Positions 1 to 10,247 of a DNA stretch of 64,000 nucleotides are shown one piece after another (position 1 is the stretch's first letter; each line of letters starts with the position of its first letter). The translations under genes and the position numbers were made by a program. The notes beneath the pieces were generated by a model that was not told the origin of the DNA, did not search any database, and saw only the letters and a program-made list of their open reading frames with translations. The DNA is from Ashinkailepas kermadecensis (lineage: Eukaryota > Arthropoda > Thecostraca > Neolepadidae): positions 50,658 through 114,657 of the forward strand of contig JAOTOM010002700.1 of assembly GCA_034440615.1 (NCBI GenBank). The letters run 5' to 3'.

Positions 1-25
1 CCCTTTGCCAGCGGTACTTATATAT

Positions 26-968
26 TTAACACGCGCACTGGAGGGGGGAGGCGAAATCCGCCCACCCCTCCGGTTTTTCGTACATAACTGCAGATTTTAC
101 CGGTCGATATACGCGATTTTCTGCGTACCTGCTTAGAAATGACCGACGCGTCGTTGAAAGTAAGAAAATGGAAATCTGCCGAAAATTTTTGCAAGTTAGA
201 AGCCGTTAAAGTCAAAAATATTTCCTAGCGCCTGACCACAAAAATCGGCGCTAATGCGCTTCACGTATATTCGCAAAATGGAAGTGTTCTTGGCAACACT
301 AGCGACTTGTTTGATGTATATTGATATCCTATATAGTTTGAAGGTCATGTTAGGTCACCGAGGTCAAGTCAGGTCAGGTTCATGACAGGTTAATGGAACC
401 AAACTTGATCAACTGGAATGTTGTCATAAATGCACTGTTTGTTGTTTGTACTGATTGTCATTGCGTTTCCATACTTTATTCATGTACTTCATTCCTTTCT
501 TCACGAAGCCGATTGCGCCGAGCTGCCACACGGAGCAGTCGGGCGGGCGGACCGGTTCCGGTAACTGGAACAGGTAACTGACCTGATAAAGTTCTGCTAT
601 ATAGTTGACCTGAGGTCAAATGTGGGGTCTAGCATCTCCATTGCATCATTAGTAATGTCCAAAACATCATTGATGCCCATTGTGGAGCATTGAAACACAA
701 TCACAGCGATCCATAACAATGATAAGCCAAGCCACGCAAAACAAGAAAATTTTGACAAATGTGACCTCATTTGACCTTGACGATATTGATCTAAGGTCAT
801 AAAATTTGCACACCATAGAGTTCACTACAGTACCCATCCACCCTACGAATTTCGTTTATTCAGCTTTAATAGGAGCCGAGATCTTAGGGGATGGGGGGCG
901 GAATCTGCCCCGGGGCCCCCCTCCTCCATAGCGCGTAATGTTCAGAGGCTCTCCAGGGCGCGTGTTAA
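26..968. mobile_element. piggyBac-like MITE, family A, copy 1 (full length)
   Basis: The element begins at TTAA (26-29) followed by CACGCGCACTGGAGGGG and ends with CCAGGGCGCGTG followed by TTAA (965-968). TTAA target duplication with short GC-rich inverted ends is the hallmark of the piggyBac superfamily. The copy is about 940 bp, has no transposase, and is closely similar over its whole length to 48297-49226. Both ends carry a G-rich stretch followed by a CCGCCC block. The interior holds many AGGTCA/TGACCT half-sites, including a cluster of four at 342-376 with spacings 4, 3 and 4. It is non-autonomous; the superfamily call rests on TTAA and end structure only. Confidence 0.75.
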
Positions 969-1390
969 GATATATTTGAACTAATTTTCACTACAAAATA
1001 TTTTAAAGACATGGCATTGCTTCCACGCATGAACAAACAATACTTACCTTGCCGACCCTTGTAACCGCCCGGAGTTGGTGCTGGGTCGGCGCCGAAAGTT
1101 GGCACCTCTCAAGTCGGTGAGCTAGGTCCAGCAGTGCTCTACCCCTCAAGTCGGGAGCCAGATCCAGCAGTGTTCTAGTTGCAGAATCGCAATTCGCTCT
1201 CAAGAGGATGATTCCGTGGCTTCAGCAGCTTAGCATACGTCCATGTATCAACAGTACCGTCATGGCGTGCATTACGGCACCAGATAAGCCGACTCCTGCT
1301 GCGCGATAAGGTGACGCCATTACAGTAATACATCCTTTCCACCACCACTCAATTCGTGTTGGACGCGTGAGGAACGGCAGTTGTTCGCAG
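969..1390. other. 5' flank of the DEG/ENaC gene with a short duplication
   Basis: No gene is seen between the MITE and the channel gene. Positions 1087-1178 hold two imperfect copies of a unit of about 45 bp (CTCAAGTCGG ... GCCAGATCCAGCAGTG and a variant). The sequence CGCAG at 1386-1390 could be a 3' splice acceptor just before the likely start codon, so an upstream exon of the channel gene cannot be excluded. No convincing TATA box was identified. Confidence 0.4.
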
Positions 1391-1399
1391 TTGGTCACC

Positions 1400-3319
1400 A
1401 TGGTAGGTGCCGGCTGCCGCGCGCTGTACCGGCTCGCCGAGCTGCTGTGTCTGCTCAGCCTGCTCGCGCTGTGCGTGGTCAAGGTGCAGCACTTTCTGTC
1501 GCAGCCGGTCGCCACCTCCGTGTCCTACCGGCCGGGCCGCCTGCCCAGCCTGACCATCTGCCACCAGCTGCACGATGACCAGGCGCTGCTCCGGCTGCGC
1601 GCGCGACAGGAGCGCCGGCAGCTGCTGCTCGACGTCAGCAGCTGCCTCCAGCATCTGCGCACCGCCAGCCAAGCCGCGTGGTGGCCGTTGCAGGACGCGG
1701 GCAACAAAACCAGGCAGCAGATATACGATGACTTTGAAGCAATTCGTCAGTTTCGCGACGTTTACCTTGCTCTGCGGCAGCTACGCTACATTGGCCATGA
1801 GTCGTTGCAGCTACTGAACGACAGCGAGACACTTCAACGAGTTGAGAAGGCCTCTTGGCGTTCATACTATGACACTATTGCTCTCGCCATCATGCAGCGT
1901 ACATATCGTGATCGTGATTTCGCCAATGATACTGCCATATATCGGCTGTTAGACACACAGCACCAAGCGACACTAGATGCTGCCGAGGATCTGCATCAGG
2001 CCATTGACATCGGCGAGCTGAGCTACCAGACGCTGCTGAACAGCAGCCAGTCGGACGAGCCGTCGCCGACTAAGCTGCTGGTGGCCGGCGAGCTGCAGGT
2101 GGACCGGTTTGTGTTGAGATGTCACGATGGCAACGACAGCTGCCTGCCGTCCGACGGTGGCGATTGGCACCTGCTGCACATGCTGGAGCGGCCGGAGACG
2201 TGCCACACCCTGCTGATGTCCGACTCACCTGCGACGAGAGTGGAGATGCAGCTGAAGGGGTCCCAATGGACTGAGCCGGTAGCGACAGAATCGCCCGCCG
2301 AGGAGCGCACAGTTGACCGTGTGGAAGCGTCGACAAGTGTGGAAGCGGTGACAGACGCCAGGGACATCCCTCATGCTGAGACGAGCACGACACACAGTTC
2401 GTTGCAAGGGTGGACGCAGCCAACTTGGGAGCACTGGACACCCGTCAACCCGTCTGAGCCCGCTTTTGATCCTGCGGACACCATGGAACCAATGAGGGAC
2501 CAGCCAGGCTGGTCGGGTATAGCGCGGCGGAGTGGAGGGCATGAATTAGCAGATCTAATTGACATGGGGAATGAAGATATGCCCCCGTACGTAACTGAGA
2601 TAAGTACCGACCACCTGCCGACCGGGGAGCCCGACGCAGTCCAGTGGGTCATGTATTCGATCCTGCTGCACGCGGCTCCAGTACCGCTGCTGATCCCGTC
2701 GTCGGAGCTGCGCGAGCGCACGTTCAATATCCACGATCGCCAGGACTGGGTGGAGGTGGATGTGCGGCAGGAGCAGCTGCGCACGCTGGACCGGCGCCGC
2801 CGACCGTGCCGTGCCGACGCCGCCTACAGCCTGTCGCGCTGTCTGCACGCGTGCCAGGCGGACGCGCACGCGCGCGCCGCCGGCTGCCACGTGCACGCCG
2901 TGTGGCCGACCGCGGCGCGCCACGAGCTGGCCGCGTGCGCCAACGACTCGCAGGTGGCGGCGCTGCGGGCCGGCCCGGGCCGGCCGGTCGGCTGCGACTG
3001 CCCGCGGCCGTGTCGGCAGGGCCGGGTGTCGGCCGTCGTGCAGGCCACGTCCCGGCACAGCGTTGACCGCGTCATCACGGTCACCATGCGGCTCGACGGA
3101 GACACGCTGATCATCGAGGAGGACGTCGCCTACACGGTCTGGAGCCTGCTCACCGACTTCGGCGGCAACCTCGGCCTCACCATGGGCTTCTCGCTGCTGA
3201 CGCTCGTACGGCTGCTGAAGCACGCCGCCACAAGACCGGCGGCAGAGAGCAGGGCAGTGAGGAGTGGCAGCGATGCTGATGCACTTGATGAACGCGGCGA
3301 AATGATGTCCGTCGCCTGA
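1400..3319 (+). CDS. DEG/ENaC family (amiloride-sensitive, pickpocket-like) sodium channel subunit
   Basis: Predicted 639-residue subunit of a trimeric, ligand- or mechanically gated Na+ channel of the plasma membrane. Seen: a hydrophobic first membrane segment near residues 9-32, then a YRPGRLPSLTIC block equivalent to the family FPAVTICN motif. A large extracellular region holds NxS/T sites and a cysteine-rich part (CRADAAYSLSRC ... GCDCPRPC). The second membrane segment has the hallmark GGNLGLTMGFSLLTL, whose G-F-S matches the family G-x-S selectivity filter. The start at 1400 is chosen for its strong ACCATGG context; an in-frame ATG lies 11 codons upstream. Oddities: there is no intron; the cytosolic N-terminus with the conserved His-Gly gating motif is missing, so an upstream exon is possible; and a low-complexity acidic Ser/Thr/Pro insert (about residues 285-375) lengthens the extracellular loop. 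Possible polyadenylation signal ATTAAA at 3398. The GC content is much higher than in the flanks. Confidence 0.88.
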   Translation: MVGAGCRALYRLAELLCLLSLLALCVVKVQHFLSQPVATSVSYRPGRLPSLTICHQLHDDQALLRLRARQERRQLLLDVSSCLQHLRTASQAAWWPLQDAGNKTRQQIYDDFEAIRQFRDVYLALRQLRYIGHESLQLLNDSETLQRVEKASWRSYYDTIALAIMQRTYRDRDFANDTAIYRLLDTQHQATLDAAEDLHQAIDIGELSYQTLLNSSQSDEPSPTKLLVAGELQVDRFVLRCHDGNDSCLPSDGGDWHLLHMLERPETCHTLLMSDSPATRVEMQLKGSQWTEPVATESPAEERTVDRVEASTSVEAVTDARDIPHAETSTTHSSLQGWTQPTWEHWTPVNPSEPAFDPADTMEPMRDQPGWSGIARRSGGHELADLIDMGNEDMPPYVTEISTDHLPTGEPDAVQWVMYSILLHAAPVPLLIPSSELRERTFNIHDRQDWVEVDVRQEQLRTLDRRRRPCRADAAYSLSRCLHACQADAHARAAGCHVHAVWPTAARHELAACANDSQVAALRAGPGRPVGCDCPRPCRQGRVSAVVQATSRHSVDRVITVTMRLDGDTLIIEEDVAYTVWSLLTDFGGNLGLTMGFSLLTLVRLLKHAATRPAAESRAVRSGSDADALDERGEMMSVA

Positions 3320-3336
3320 ACTACACATTGCAAAAT

Positions 3337-4413
3337 CTCGAGACTAGCTCTCGGCTCTTCAGAATCAAAATGTACGATGTGCGAAGCAATTGCTGAAATT
3401 AAAGTCACGTCGAGTTTGTGCATGCTTCCCAACGGCAGACTTTCGGTTGCGACTTACCCGAAGATTGTCCTATTAGCGCCGAAGGCCTAACGTCGTGGTA
3501 GTTGCTCTCGGTGTGTCAACGCTCTGTTGTCGCTCTGTTTTCGTTCTGTTGTCGCTTCGTTGTCGCTCCGTTGTCGATTTGTTGTCGCTTTGTTGATTGC
3601 GTCTAGTACAATGGCAGCCCGCTCTCTAAGCCACTTCATGCACCGCCTAGCCTGGCTTTAGTAACCAAATATGCTGATATGGTATATTTGACCAAATATG
3701 CTGATATATTTGTTACCAACATGTGTTGACCCTACGGATTTGCCACAAAATGTGGTGGTTCGGAAGAGGGCTTTGATCCGGGCTTGGATTTGGTGATGAG
3801 GGGGCCGCTGACAGGGGCATCAATTTTGGATGGAGTACGGAGCAGATGGCGAGGAGTTGTTTGGTTGGCCGGAAGACGTGGACACGACGGAATGATACGT
3901 CTTCGTAGACATTCACGTCACTGTATGACACGTCACTGTATATGTATGGTTCGGTGGTCAAGGGAGTGTCAGCGGACTTGGTGGGTTCGTGTTGTGAGGC
4001 CTTGGAGGGATCGACGAAGCACAGAGGTCCTCCATGGCGTCATCTAAAGAAATTGATCGAAGTGTGTCATCAGCGGTGGTATCAAGAGGGGGAGAAGCAG
4101 GACTGAAGTAACAAGTCGATCGAATATCATCAGCACTGGTCAATGGGGGAAAATCAGAGTCGGAAGCCGGTGGAGAGCTGGGGTAAATGTTCGCTTTCCG
4201 CTTCTTTCCCATCATGTGGAGACAAAAAGCGTACCTAACTAAATATACTGAAATACAAAGAATTAATGTGCAACGCCCAACAAAAAACCAGACGGAAATG
4301 GTGGATGCCAATCCACTCGAAAACGAAACAGACGTGACGAGCGTTATTGCATATAGTCCAGAAATCGCACCTCACCGACCATGGTCGTACGCCGATTCAC
4401 ACATACTTGGGAC
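3337..4413 (-). mobile_element. Detached gag-like 5' fragment of the 14.8-18.3 kb Ty3/gypsy family
   Basis: This stretch is similar over about 1.05 kb to 17290-18315. Shared blocks include CTCGAGACT, the GCGCCGAAGGCCTAAC block, a run of TCGCTCTGTTGTCG-like repeats and TTCCACTCGAAAACGAAAC. On the minus strand both copies keep a similar peptide (SISLDDA.E.LCASSIP, then LTTEP.., then VYEDVSF.RV), so the repeat was protein-coding. In the other copy it lies directly upstream of the pol reading frames, so I read it as the gag/leader region of that element. It starts only about 18 bp after the channel gene stop codon and so probably forms part of that gene's 3' UTR. Frameshifts break the frame between 3958 and 3961. 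The gag assignment is inferred from position; no CCHC knuckle is seen. Confidence 0.5.
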
Positions 4414-5080
4414 CACGGTAAACGTTGTGACGGTCCGTCGTAACGCGGCGTCCTGGCTGCAGGGACCGCAACTGTGCACCCGCCGACGTGTGTTCGGAAC
4501 AACAACCACTAACGCCATCGGCATCACGTGGGAATGACTGAGTTCAAGGTGTCTGGCTCCCGTCAGTTCTGACACCCTTGCGTCCTCGCGCGGGTACCAG
4601 CAGCGCAACAGCCACATGTGACGTAGCATAAGGTGACGTAGAGTCACGTGACGTGACGTGCAGTGGCGTCGACGATCCGTCTGTTGTTGCATACACCGCG
4701 GATGCGGATGCATGGCACGACGGGCTCTCCCCTGTTTGGGCAGCGCAATAAGCCGTGATTGTGCATAACGTGCGTCGTGAACCACCCAATAAACAAACAC
4801 ACAAACAAACAGCACCATGCTGTTTATGCTCCGGAGCAGAGGCGCACCCATTCGTAGACCCAGCCCACCTTCAACCATGAACACACATCACGTGCTGACG
4901 TCACAGACCGACACGCCATTGGAGCTCCGACGTCATTCCATTGCTGCGGCAGCTGCCCGGACAGTGCCTGCGAGCGAGCTCCCTGGCAAGCCTACAGGCT
5001 CCTCAAAAATAACGCTGAATATCCGGTGTAGTCGCAGTACAAAGGCTGCCCATTGAGGTCGACAACATTCTATGCACGCC
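4414..5080. other. Intergenic, no gene recognised
   Basis: Open frames here are short and match nothing I know. The stretch 4615-4675 is rich in overlapping TGACGT and CACGTGAC motifs (several ACGT cores in about 60 bp). These resemble CRE or E-box sites but may be chance in CpG-rich DNA. Confidence 0.3.
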
Positions 5081-5290
5081 GCCCGGTAGCTCAGTTGGTT
5101 AGAGCGCTGGCCTGAACAGGTCCGGACAATACATGGCTCGAGTCGCTTGGCGCCCTCACGTTTTACCCCGGCTGGGAGGATCAGTTGGCACCTGGCCCGA
5201 TAAGGCCGGGGACGTGCTACTGGGACGGCCGTGTCGATGCATTGACGGCACGTTAAACTCTCGGTCGAAATTCTACCGTTAAACTGCAAT
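5081..5290 (+). repeat. tRNA-derived SINE-like unit
   Basis: The head GCCCGGTAGCTCAGTTGG followed by TTAGAGCGCTGG matches the 5' half of a tRNA, with a perfect pol III A box (TAGCTCAGTTGG). About 40 bp later GGCTCGAGTCG resembles a B box. No anticodon stem or acceptor 3' half can be closed, so this is not a functional tRNA gene. The downstream body (GGAGGATCAGTTGGCACC ... GGCACGTTAAACTC) recurs inverted at about 23690-23830 without the tRNA head. A tRNA head plus a dispersed body fits a SINE. Confidence 0.55.
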
Positions 5291-5624
5291 TCATGGATTG
5301 GGTGGTGTGGTCAGGGTTCACGCAACAAGCTTTGCTTAACAACAAAATCCTGGTCCATGAAGGCACCCCGCAAGAATTCTAACTGAATTTCTTTTTACAA
5401 AAATAGATAGGCCACACTGTCAGCTCGGTGATGTTCAGAAATCATCGAAGATATTTGGGTCACTGGCACGCGAACTTAGGTCGCGTCGGGTCGCACTCGG
5501 CAGGCATTGGACCGGCACCTCGAAACCTGAGGTAATTGGAGTCTCATCGATTACAATTGTGTCATTTACACACGGATCGTGTTAGGTCATCAGGATCATC
5601 CGTTCGCCGTGAGCCAGGCTTAAG

Positions 5625-5805
5625 TTGCCGTTCATGTAGAAGCCGTCCATGTAAAAGCCGCCCAAGTAGAAGCTGCCCATGTAGAAGCTGTCCATGTAGA
5701 AGCCACCCATGTAGAAGCTGCCCATGTAGAAGCCGCCCATGTAGAAGCCGCCTATGTGCAAGCCGCCCATGCAGAACCCGCTCATGTAGAAGCTGCCCAT
5801 GTACC
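5625..5805 (+). repeat. 15-bp minisatellite inside repeat D
   Basis: About 12 imperfect copies of ATGTAGAAGCCGCCC, the third codon-like position varying. Because the unit is a multiple of three and lacks stops in several frames, it reads as a five-residue repeat (MGGFY) on the minus strand. That is a by-product of the period, not evidence of a gene. A shorter version of the same array is at 23265-23400 in copy 2. Confidence 0.85.
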
Positions 5806-6143
5806 ACAGTCGCCTGGCATCACAGAAATGACGTCAGCACGTCAGACAGCCGCCAGGGCAGATCTTGTCCCTCACGTTATCGGACATCCCTTCAGGCCAC
5901 TCACTGTATCAAAATCAAGGCTTCAGGGCACTTCAGCTGGTCACCTGAGAGCACCAGGTGTCATGGTCCCCGGTGGAATAATCCCGAGGTCATCGACCCT
6001 GGATTCACTGCGAACCCAAGTACGGTGATGTCGACAAGACGATCGGAAAACTTCTGGTGTGCATGAATATAAGTCACCGAAGTTCACGGAAGTTCACCGA
6101 AGTTCACCGAAGGTCACCCAAGTTCACCAGAGGTCACCAGAGG

Positions 6144-6460
6144 TCACCAGGACTGAAGCGGCGTGTCCATCGGGCTCTTCAGCAGCTCCTGTAGCTCGGC
6201 CAGGTCGGCGTTTTTGATCAGCTCCGCTATCCTGTACTCCCGTTCACGTGCCGCCCCGGCGATGACCTTGGCGTCGGGTCCACGGTGGCACGCGCCGGCC
6301 CTCTCCGGCGGCGGGCTCAAGCTGCCCACGTCCGCCAGGAAGCTGCGGTAGCCGCCCGAGTCCCGCGCGGCCGGCAGCCGCGGTACGTCCGACAGGTCCA
6401 GCGGACCCGGCCGCCCCCCAGAGTGTCGCGGGCGGGGTCACGGCCCGGGCGGGGGTCGAC
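6144..6460 (-). pseudogene. GC-rich coding-like remnant in repeat D, unknown protein
   Basis: On the minus strand the block reads, across at least one frame change, as a peptide containing LDLSDVPRLPAARDSGGYR, then SFLADVGSLSPPPERAG, then AELIKNADLAELQELLKSPM, ending DTPLQSW and a stop. Copy 2 of repeat D (22655-22824) keeps LDLSDV.RLPA and ADLAELQELLKSPMDTPL but has lost the middle by an internal deletion. Conservation of peptide ends and high GC against an AT-rich flank suggest a captured or degraded exon. I do not recognise the family. Confidence 0.35.
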
Positions 6461-6469
6461 GCCCGGCTC

Positions 6470-6568
6470 ATGACAGGGGTCACCACAGGGGTCACTACAG
6501 GGGTCACGACAGGGGTCACCACAGGGGTCACGACAGGGGTCACCACAGGGGTCACGACAGGGGTCATC
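6470..6568 (+). repeat. 12-bp minisatellite (GGGGTCACGACA)n
   Basis: Eight or so copies of a GGGGTCACNACA unit, alternating C and G at the variable position to give a 24-bp higher-order period. The corresponding array in copy 2 of repeat D is at 22588-22655 and has about five copies. Confidence 0.85.
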
Positions 6569-7045
6569 GCCGGCGGCGTCGCGGCTTAGGTGGCCGGCGG
6601 AGCGTGTTCAGGTGTTGACCTGCAGGACACCGCGATACCGGTGGTGAGTGCCAGAAGACCCTGCGATAAAAGCAGAGAGAAAGGGAAATAAGTTATGGGC
6701 GGCATATGTACATCATTGGTGAAACACCACTGCAACAGCGTGTGCTATTTCCTTGATACGTCCTATATTTCCCGTGTACAACCCGGCTTTGAACATTGTG
6801 CAGGTGGATGGCCTTTCGAAGCCCATCACACCACGTATTTTTCTAAAATAATATATATGTTCACATTAACCGTCGTATTTTACTTTGTCTCAATGTTTAA
6901 ACTAACTTCGAACATTATCCAGAGTAATGAGCAATGAGGTGGTCGCAACCCCCTTGATGAACTCACTAAGTCTGTCTACTCCTCCTAGTCAACATGCTTC
7001 TTAACAGAATATATTCTTAAAATGAGCGATATATCGCGACAGGTA

Positions 7046-7559
7046 GGTCATGGAGGCATAACTAGAGCTTAGACTCGATTTTTCTGTTTAATTATAGTGC
7101 TTCTAATAATTCAAAGGGAATTATTATTGGGGGCACGTCACGGTCTATTCAACACCACTGTTAGACATCCGCCAATCGTGATCTTGCCTGCGGTGCTTGA
7201 AGCTGAAAGTACGAATACTTCATCCGGTAGTACTAGGCTACTTCAGCTTGGTATCACTGGCAGATTCAGCGGAGCCTACTCTGATATGTCGTCTGGAAAG
7301 GAAAATTCCACAAACTGTCCGGATATTTTTCAATCTTTTGGGTAAATTCGCAACCTCCGACCAAGTGAGGATCGTGCTCTGATAGTTGGACAAGCCAGCC
7401 GCCACTACGTGTGCCCTCGTAGGTGAAGGCCGACCCCGCCGATGTCACCAAATAGCCCAGCGCAGTCACCGAGCTGGTGCCGCCACACTCACCCAGAGGA
7501 AGACGATGCCGCTGACGATGCTGACTGAGTAGCTGAAGCCCAGAGTATCGGGCTGAGTA
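7046..7559. other. No gene recognised
   Basis: Short open frames only. Nothing matches a known family, and no repeat shared with the rest of the window was seen. Confidence 0.3.
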
Positions 7560-7790
7560 GCGGAGTGCCGGAGTGGAGAAGTGGTGGTGGCCGTGATAGG
7601 AGGGGCGGAGTGGTGGAGTGGTGACGGCCGCGATAGGAGGGGCGGAGTGGCGGAGTGGTGTCGGCCGCGATAGGAGAGGCGGAGTGGCGGAGTGGTGTCG
7701 GCCGCGATAGGAGGGGCGGAGTGGCGGAGTGGTGTCGGCCACGATAGGAGGGGCGGTGTGGCAAAGTGGTGTGGCCGCGATGGGAGGGCC
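7560..7790 (+). repeat. 37-bp minisatellite
   Basis: About five to six copies of a unit reading GATAGGAGGGGCGGAGTGG then CGGAGTGGTGTCGGCCGC. The GGAGTGG heptamer is itself repeated within the unit. The period is not a multiple of three, so the open frame through it on the minus strand cycles through frames and is not a gene. Confidence 0.8.
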
Positions 7791-7936
7791 GGACAATGTA
7801 ATCAGCAGGTCTTTACATTAATTTTTGCAAAGGCGGACTCACAGGCCGGCACAGGGTGAGCAGATTCCAAGGTCAGCATGTTCGCCCTAAAATGGTACAA
7901 ACTTTCTCGAGTCTCCTATTCTCAATAGGTCAATAT

Positions 7937-8062
7937 TTAAAATACGTAAAATAGGTCTCCTATTTTAAAATTTCGTGGCTTCTCTTTTCGGTCCGCGTAT
8001 TCTCGATTCCTTTTGTGGCTGTCCAAATTGTGCTTTTTCACATGACTGTAGGCCTCATGTAA
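7937..8062 (-). pseudogene. Relic of a Ty3/gypsy integrase C-terminal segment
   Basis: On the minus strand the peptide LANLHEAYSHVKKHNLDSHK followed by NREYADRKEK and FKIGDLFYVF matches the region after the integrase catalytic core in Ty3/gypsy elements (a helix, then YADRK..., then F+.GDLVYV). Only about 45 residues remain. The sequence just upstream is unrelated. This is a third gypsy lineage, different from the two larger copies here. Confidence 0.6.
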
Positions 8063-8402
8063 ATTGGCCAGCGATACGAAGAGATCCAGGAAGGTCCAAG
8101 GTTTGAGGCGAAGACAAACATGTAGCAGCAGAAGCAACCAAGACACGAAGAGATCTAGGGACCCTAGAGGAGCACTCCTGCGAATCTTGAAGGAAAACCT
8201 CCCTCACCATATCTCCAACTACTCTGTCTCCCAACTAACCTTTACCCTCCGGAGGAAACCTAACCGTGACGATCCCACTGTCTTGGGCCATTGCGGCCGG
8301 AGCAGGGACCGAGCGAAAGCTCGGTCCAGGGTGCAACGAATCCGGGTAATTCTTCAGTCTGGAGGGACACTTGCGGGGGGTGGGACCAAACCCTTACACA
8401 CC

Positions 8403-9652
8403 ATGACGGCCGCCGCCAGCACCACACCAGGCACCTACCTAGTAGGTACGTTCTCAGAGACAGGACACATCACACAGGAGTCTCCGTTCACTATCGAGAG
8501 GACACTCATACACATTCTTAATACAACACACTTCAAGGTCCACATGCACACCACACACATCGTAGTCGAAACACAGAGCAGCGCGGACACACAAATCCTA
8601 CTAACCACAACCACGTTTAACAACCAGCGCTGCTCCTTCACGTTACACCACGCCTTGAACACCAGCCGGGGCTACATTTGCGCCCCAGAGTTGGATAACT
8701 TGCCACTTGACAGCATCGTCGCACTATTCGACGCCGCAGCCCTCCTGGACGCCACAACCACAATCAGCCAGATTAAACGGGAGGCACTCACAACGTTCTA
8801 ATACTGACCTTCGACTCACCACACCTACCATCACACGTCCACATACACAACAAGACCTAGGAGGTCCGTCTCTACGTGCCTCTGCCACTACGGTGCCGGT
8901 TTTGTCTGCGTTATGGACATGGCGAACGCGCATGCGCGTCACCAACCCCCAGATGCAGCCAGTGCGCCGGTCACCACGCGGCATCCGACTGCAACTCTTC
9001 CGAAAGGAACTGTGCATGCTGTGATGGGCCAAACCCCGCCACCGATCCCGATTGCCCCACGTGGGAATTCGAAAAGGAGGTGTGCCTGCATGCGGCCACA
9101 CATCGGGTGCCACACGCAACAGCACGACAGCACCTACGCCACACCACCACTGACACTCACACATCCACAACCGCACCTCTTCACACCGCACCTTCCGCCG
9201 GCGAAGCTACGCAGCGACACTCTCCGCACCTAAACCCACACCCCCACCAACACCAGCTCCCAGCCGCCCAGCCATCCTACCAACAGCCGGCTCCCGGAGC
9301 CAGGGCACACCTCCCTTCTCAACGCTCCTCCGACCCTCGCCTCAACCGCCCCACCGATCCCCGACCTCCCCGGCCCGCCGCCCCTCGACCTCACCGATCA
9401 CCACTCCTTCCCACCCCACCCCACCAGGACCTGACATCCTCCCACACCCACCCCGCTTCAGACCTGGCCCTTATCCACACCTCACCCTCGACCCGGCCTC
9501 CTCCCACACCCCTTCCACCGTCGTCCCGGCTTTCCACATCCACCCAACCGAGGAATGGGCCTTCTTCCCTTCCCACCCCATCTCAGACCCGGCCCATGCC
9601 CACCACCATTGCGCTATCCACCCCGCCTCATCCCTCCTCCAACACACATTAG
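8403..9652 (+). pseudogene. LINE ORF1 (gag-like, CCHC zinc knuckles)
   Basis: The first part (8403-8801) ends in a stop. The reading frame resumes from 8876 with three cysteine-rich knuckles: CRFCLRYGHGERAC, CSQCAGHHAASDC and CACCDGPNPATDPDC followed by PTWEFEKEV. This spacing is typical of the ORF1 RNA-binding protein of jockey and I-type elements, which coats the element RNA. The region between 9200 and 10220 is a very proline-, histidine- and threonine-rich tail with little conservation expected. The break between the two parts is a frame change near 8800-8870. Confidence 0.8.
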
Positions 9653-10247
9653 ACCCAGACATGGTCCCCACCCCATCCCACACCGGTACCCACCCATCCC
9701 CCACAGGACCTAGCCATACCCCTTCGCGTCACCTCCTCAAACCAGCCAGGGCCCACCTCGCCACCCTAAAGCCTTCCCTCCACTGCCTCCACCAGGGCCT
9801 CGGACCCTACCACACCCATCCGGCCGGCCCAAACCAAGGCCTAGAACCAAGGCCACCACAACATCCACCAGACAACCCTCAAGTCCACGGCCACCACCTC
9901 CTGCCAAACCGAACCTCCCACCACCTCCTGCACACCCACCCAAACCCACTCCAAAACGTCGTCTGAGGCCAGCACTCAGACTGAACCTACCGCTCCTTCA
10001 AAGCCCGTCGAACCCACCACTCCAGACCAACGAATCCCACACGAAGCCACCGCGCCTCCCAAGCGCAAATCACGCCGCCACTCTGCCCAATCACCTCCCA
10101 GAACCCATGCGACCCGGTCCAGGCTACCATCCCTGCCTGGATCACCTCCCATCCCTCTCTCCGTTCACCGGTACAACCTTTCTCCCCAACTCGACACCGA
10201 GACCACCCCAGTATAGCAACACCAACAGTCACTAAGCGCGTTTGACA

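Larger units (their letters stand above)
5170..7045 (+). mobile_element. Composite dispersed repeat D, copy 1
   Basis: This 1.9-kb unit recurs inverted at 22370-23850. Shared landmarks, in order: the SINE-like body, CACGCAACAAGC, a 15-bp minisatellite, ATGACGTCAGCACGTCAGAC, a 20-bp GGTGAACTTC minisatellite, a GC-rich coding-like block, a 12-bp GGGGTCACGACA array, and an AT-rich tail ending near AAAATGAGCGATATATCGCG. No terminal inverted repeat, LTR or transposase was recognised, so the class is unknown. The three internal minisatellites differ in copy number between the two copies. Confidence 0.6.

Noticed and set aside
2555..3328. 257-codon minus-strand frame opposite the channel gene
   Set aside because: Shadow of the GC-rich channel coding sequence; no recognised motif, and the plus frame has clear DEG/ENaC signatures.
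5081..5155. Functional tRNA gene
   Set aside because: The A box is perfect but the anticodon, T and acceptor stems cannot be formed; it is better read as a SINE head.
5582..5807. MGGFY-repeat and HGRLL-repeat open frames on the minus strand
   Set aside because: Explained by the 15-bp minisatellite, which reads open in more than one frame.
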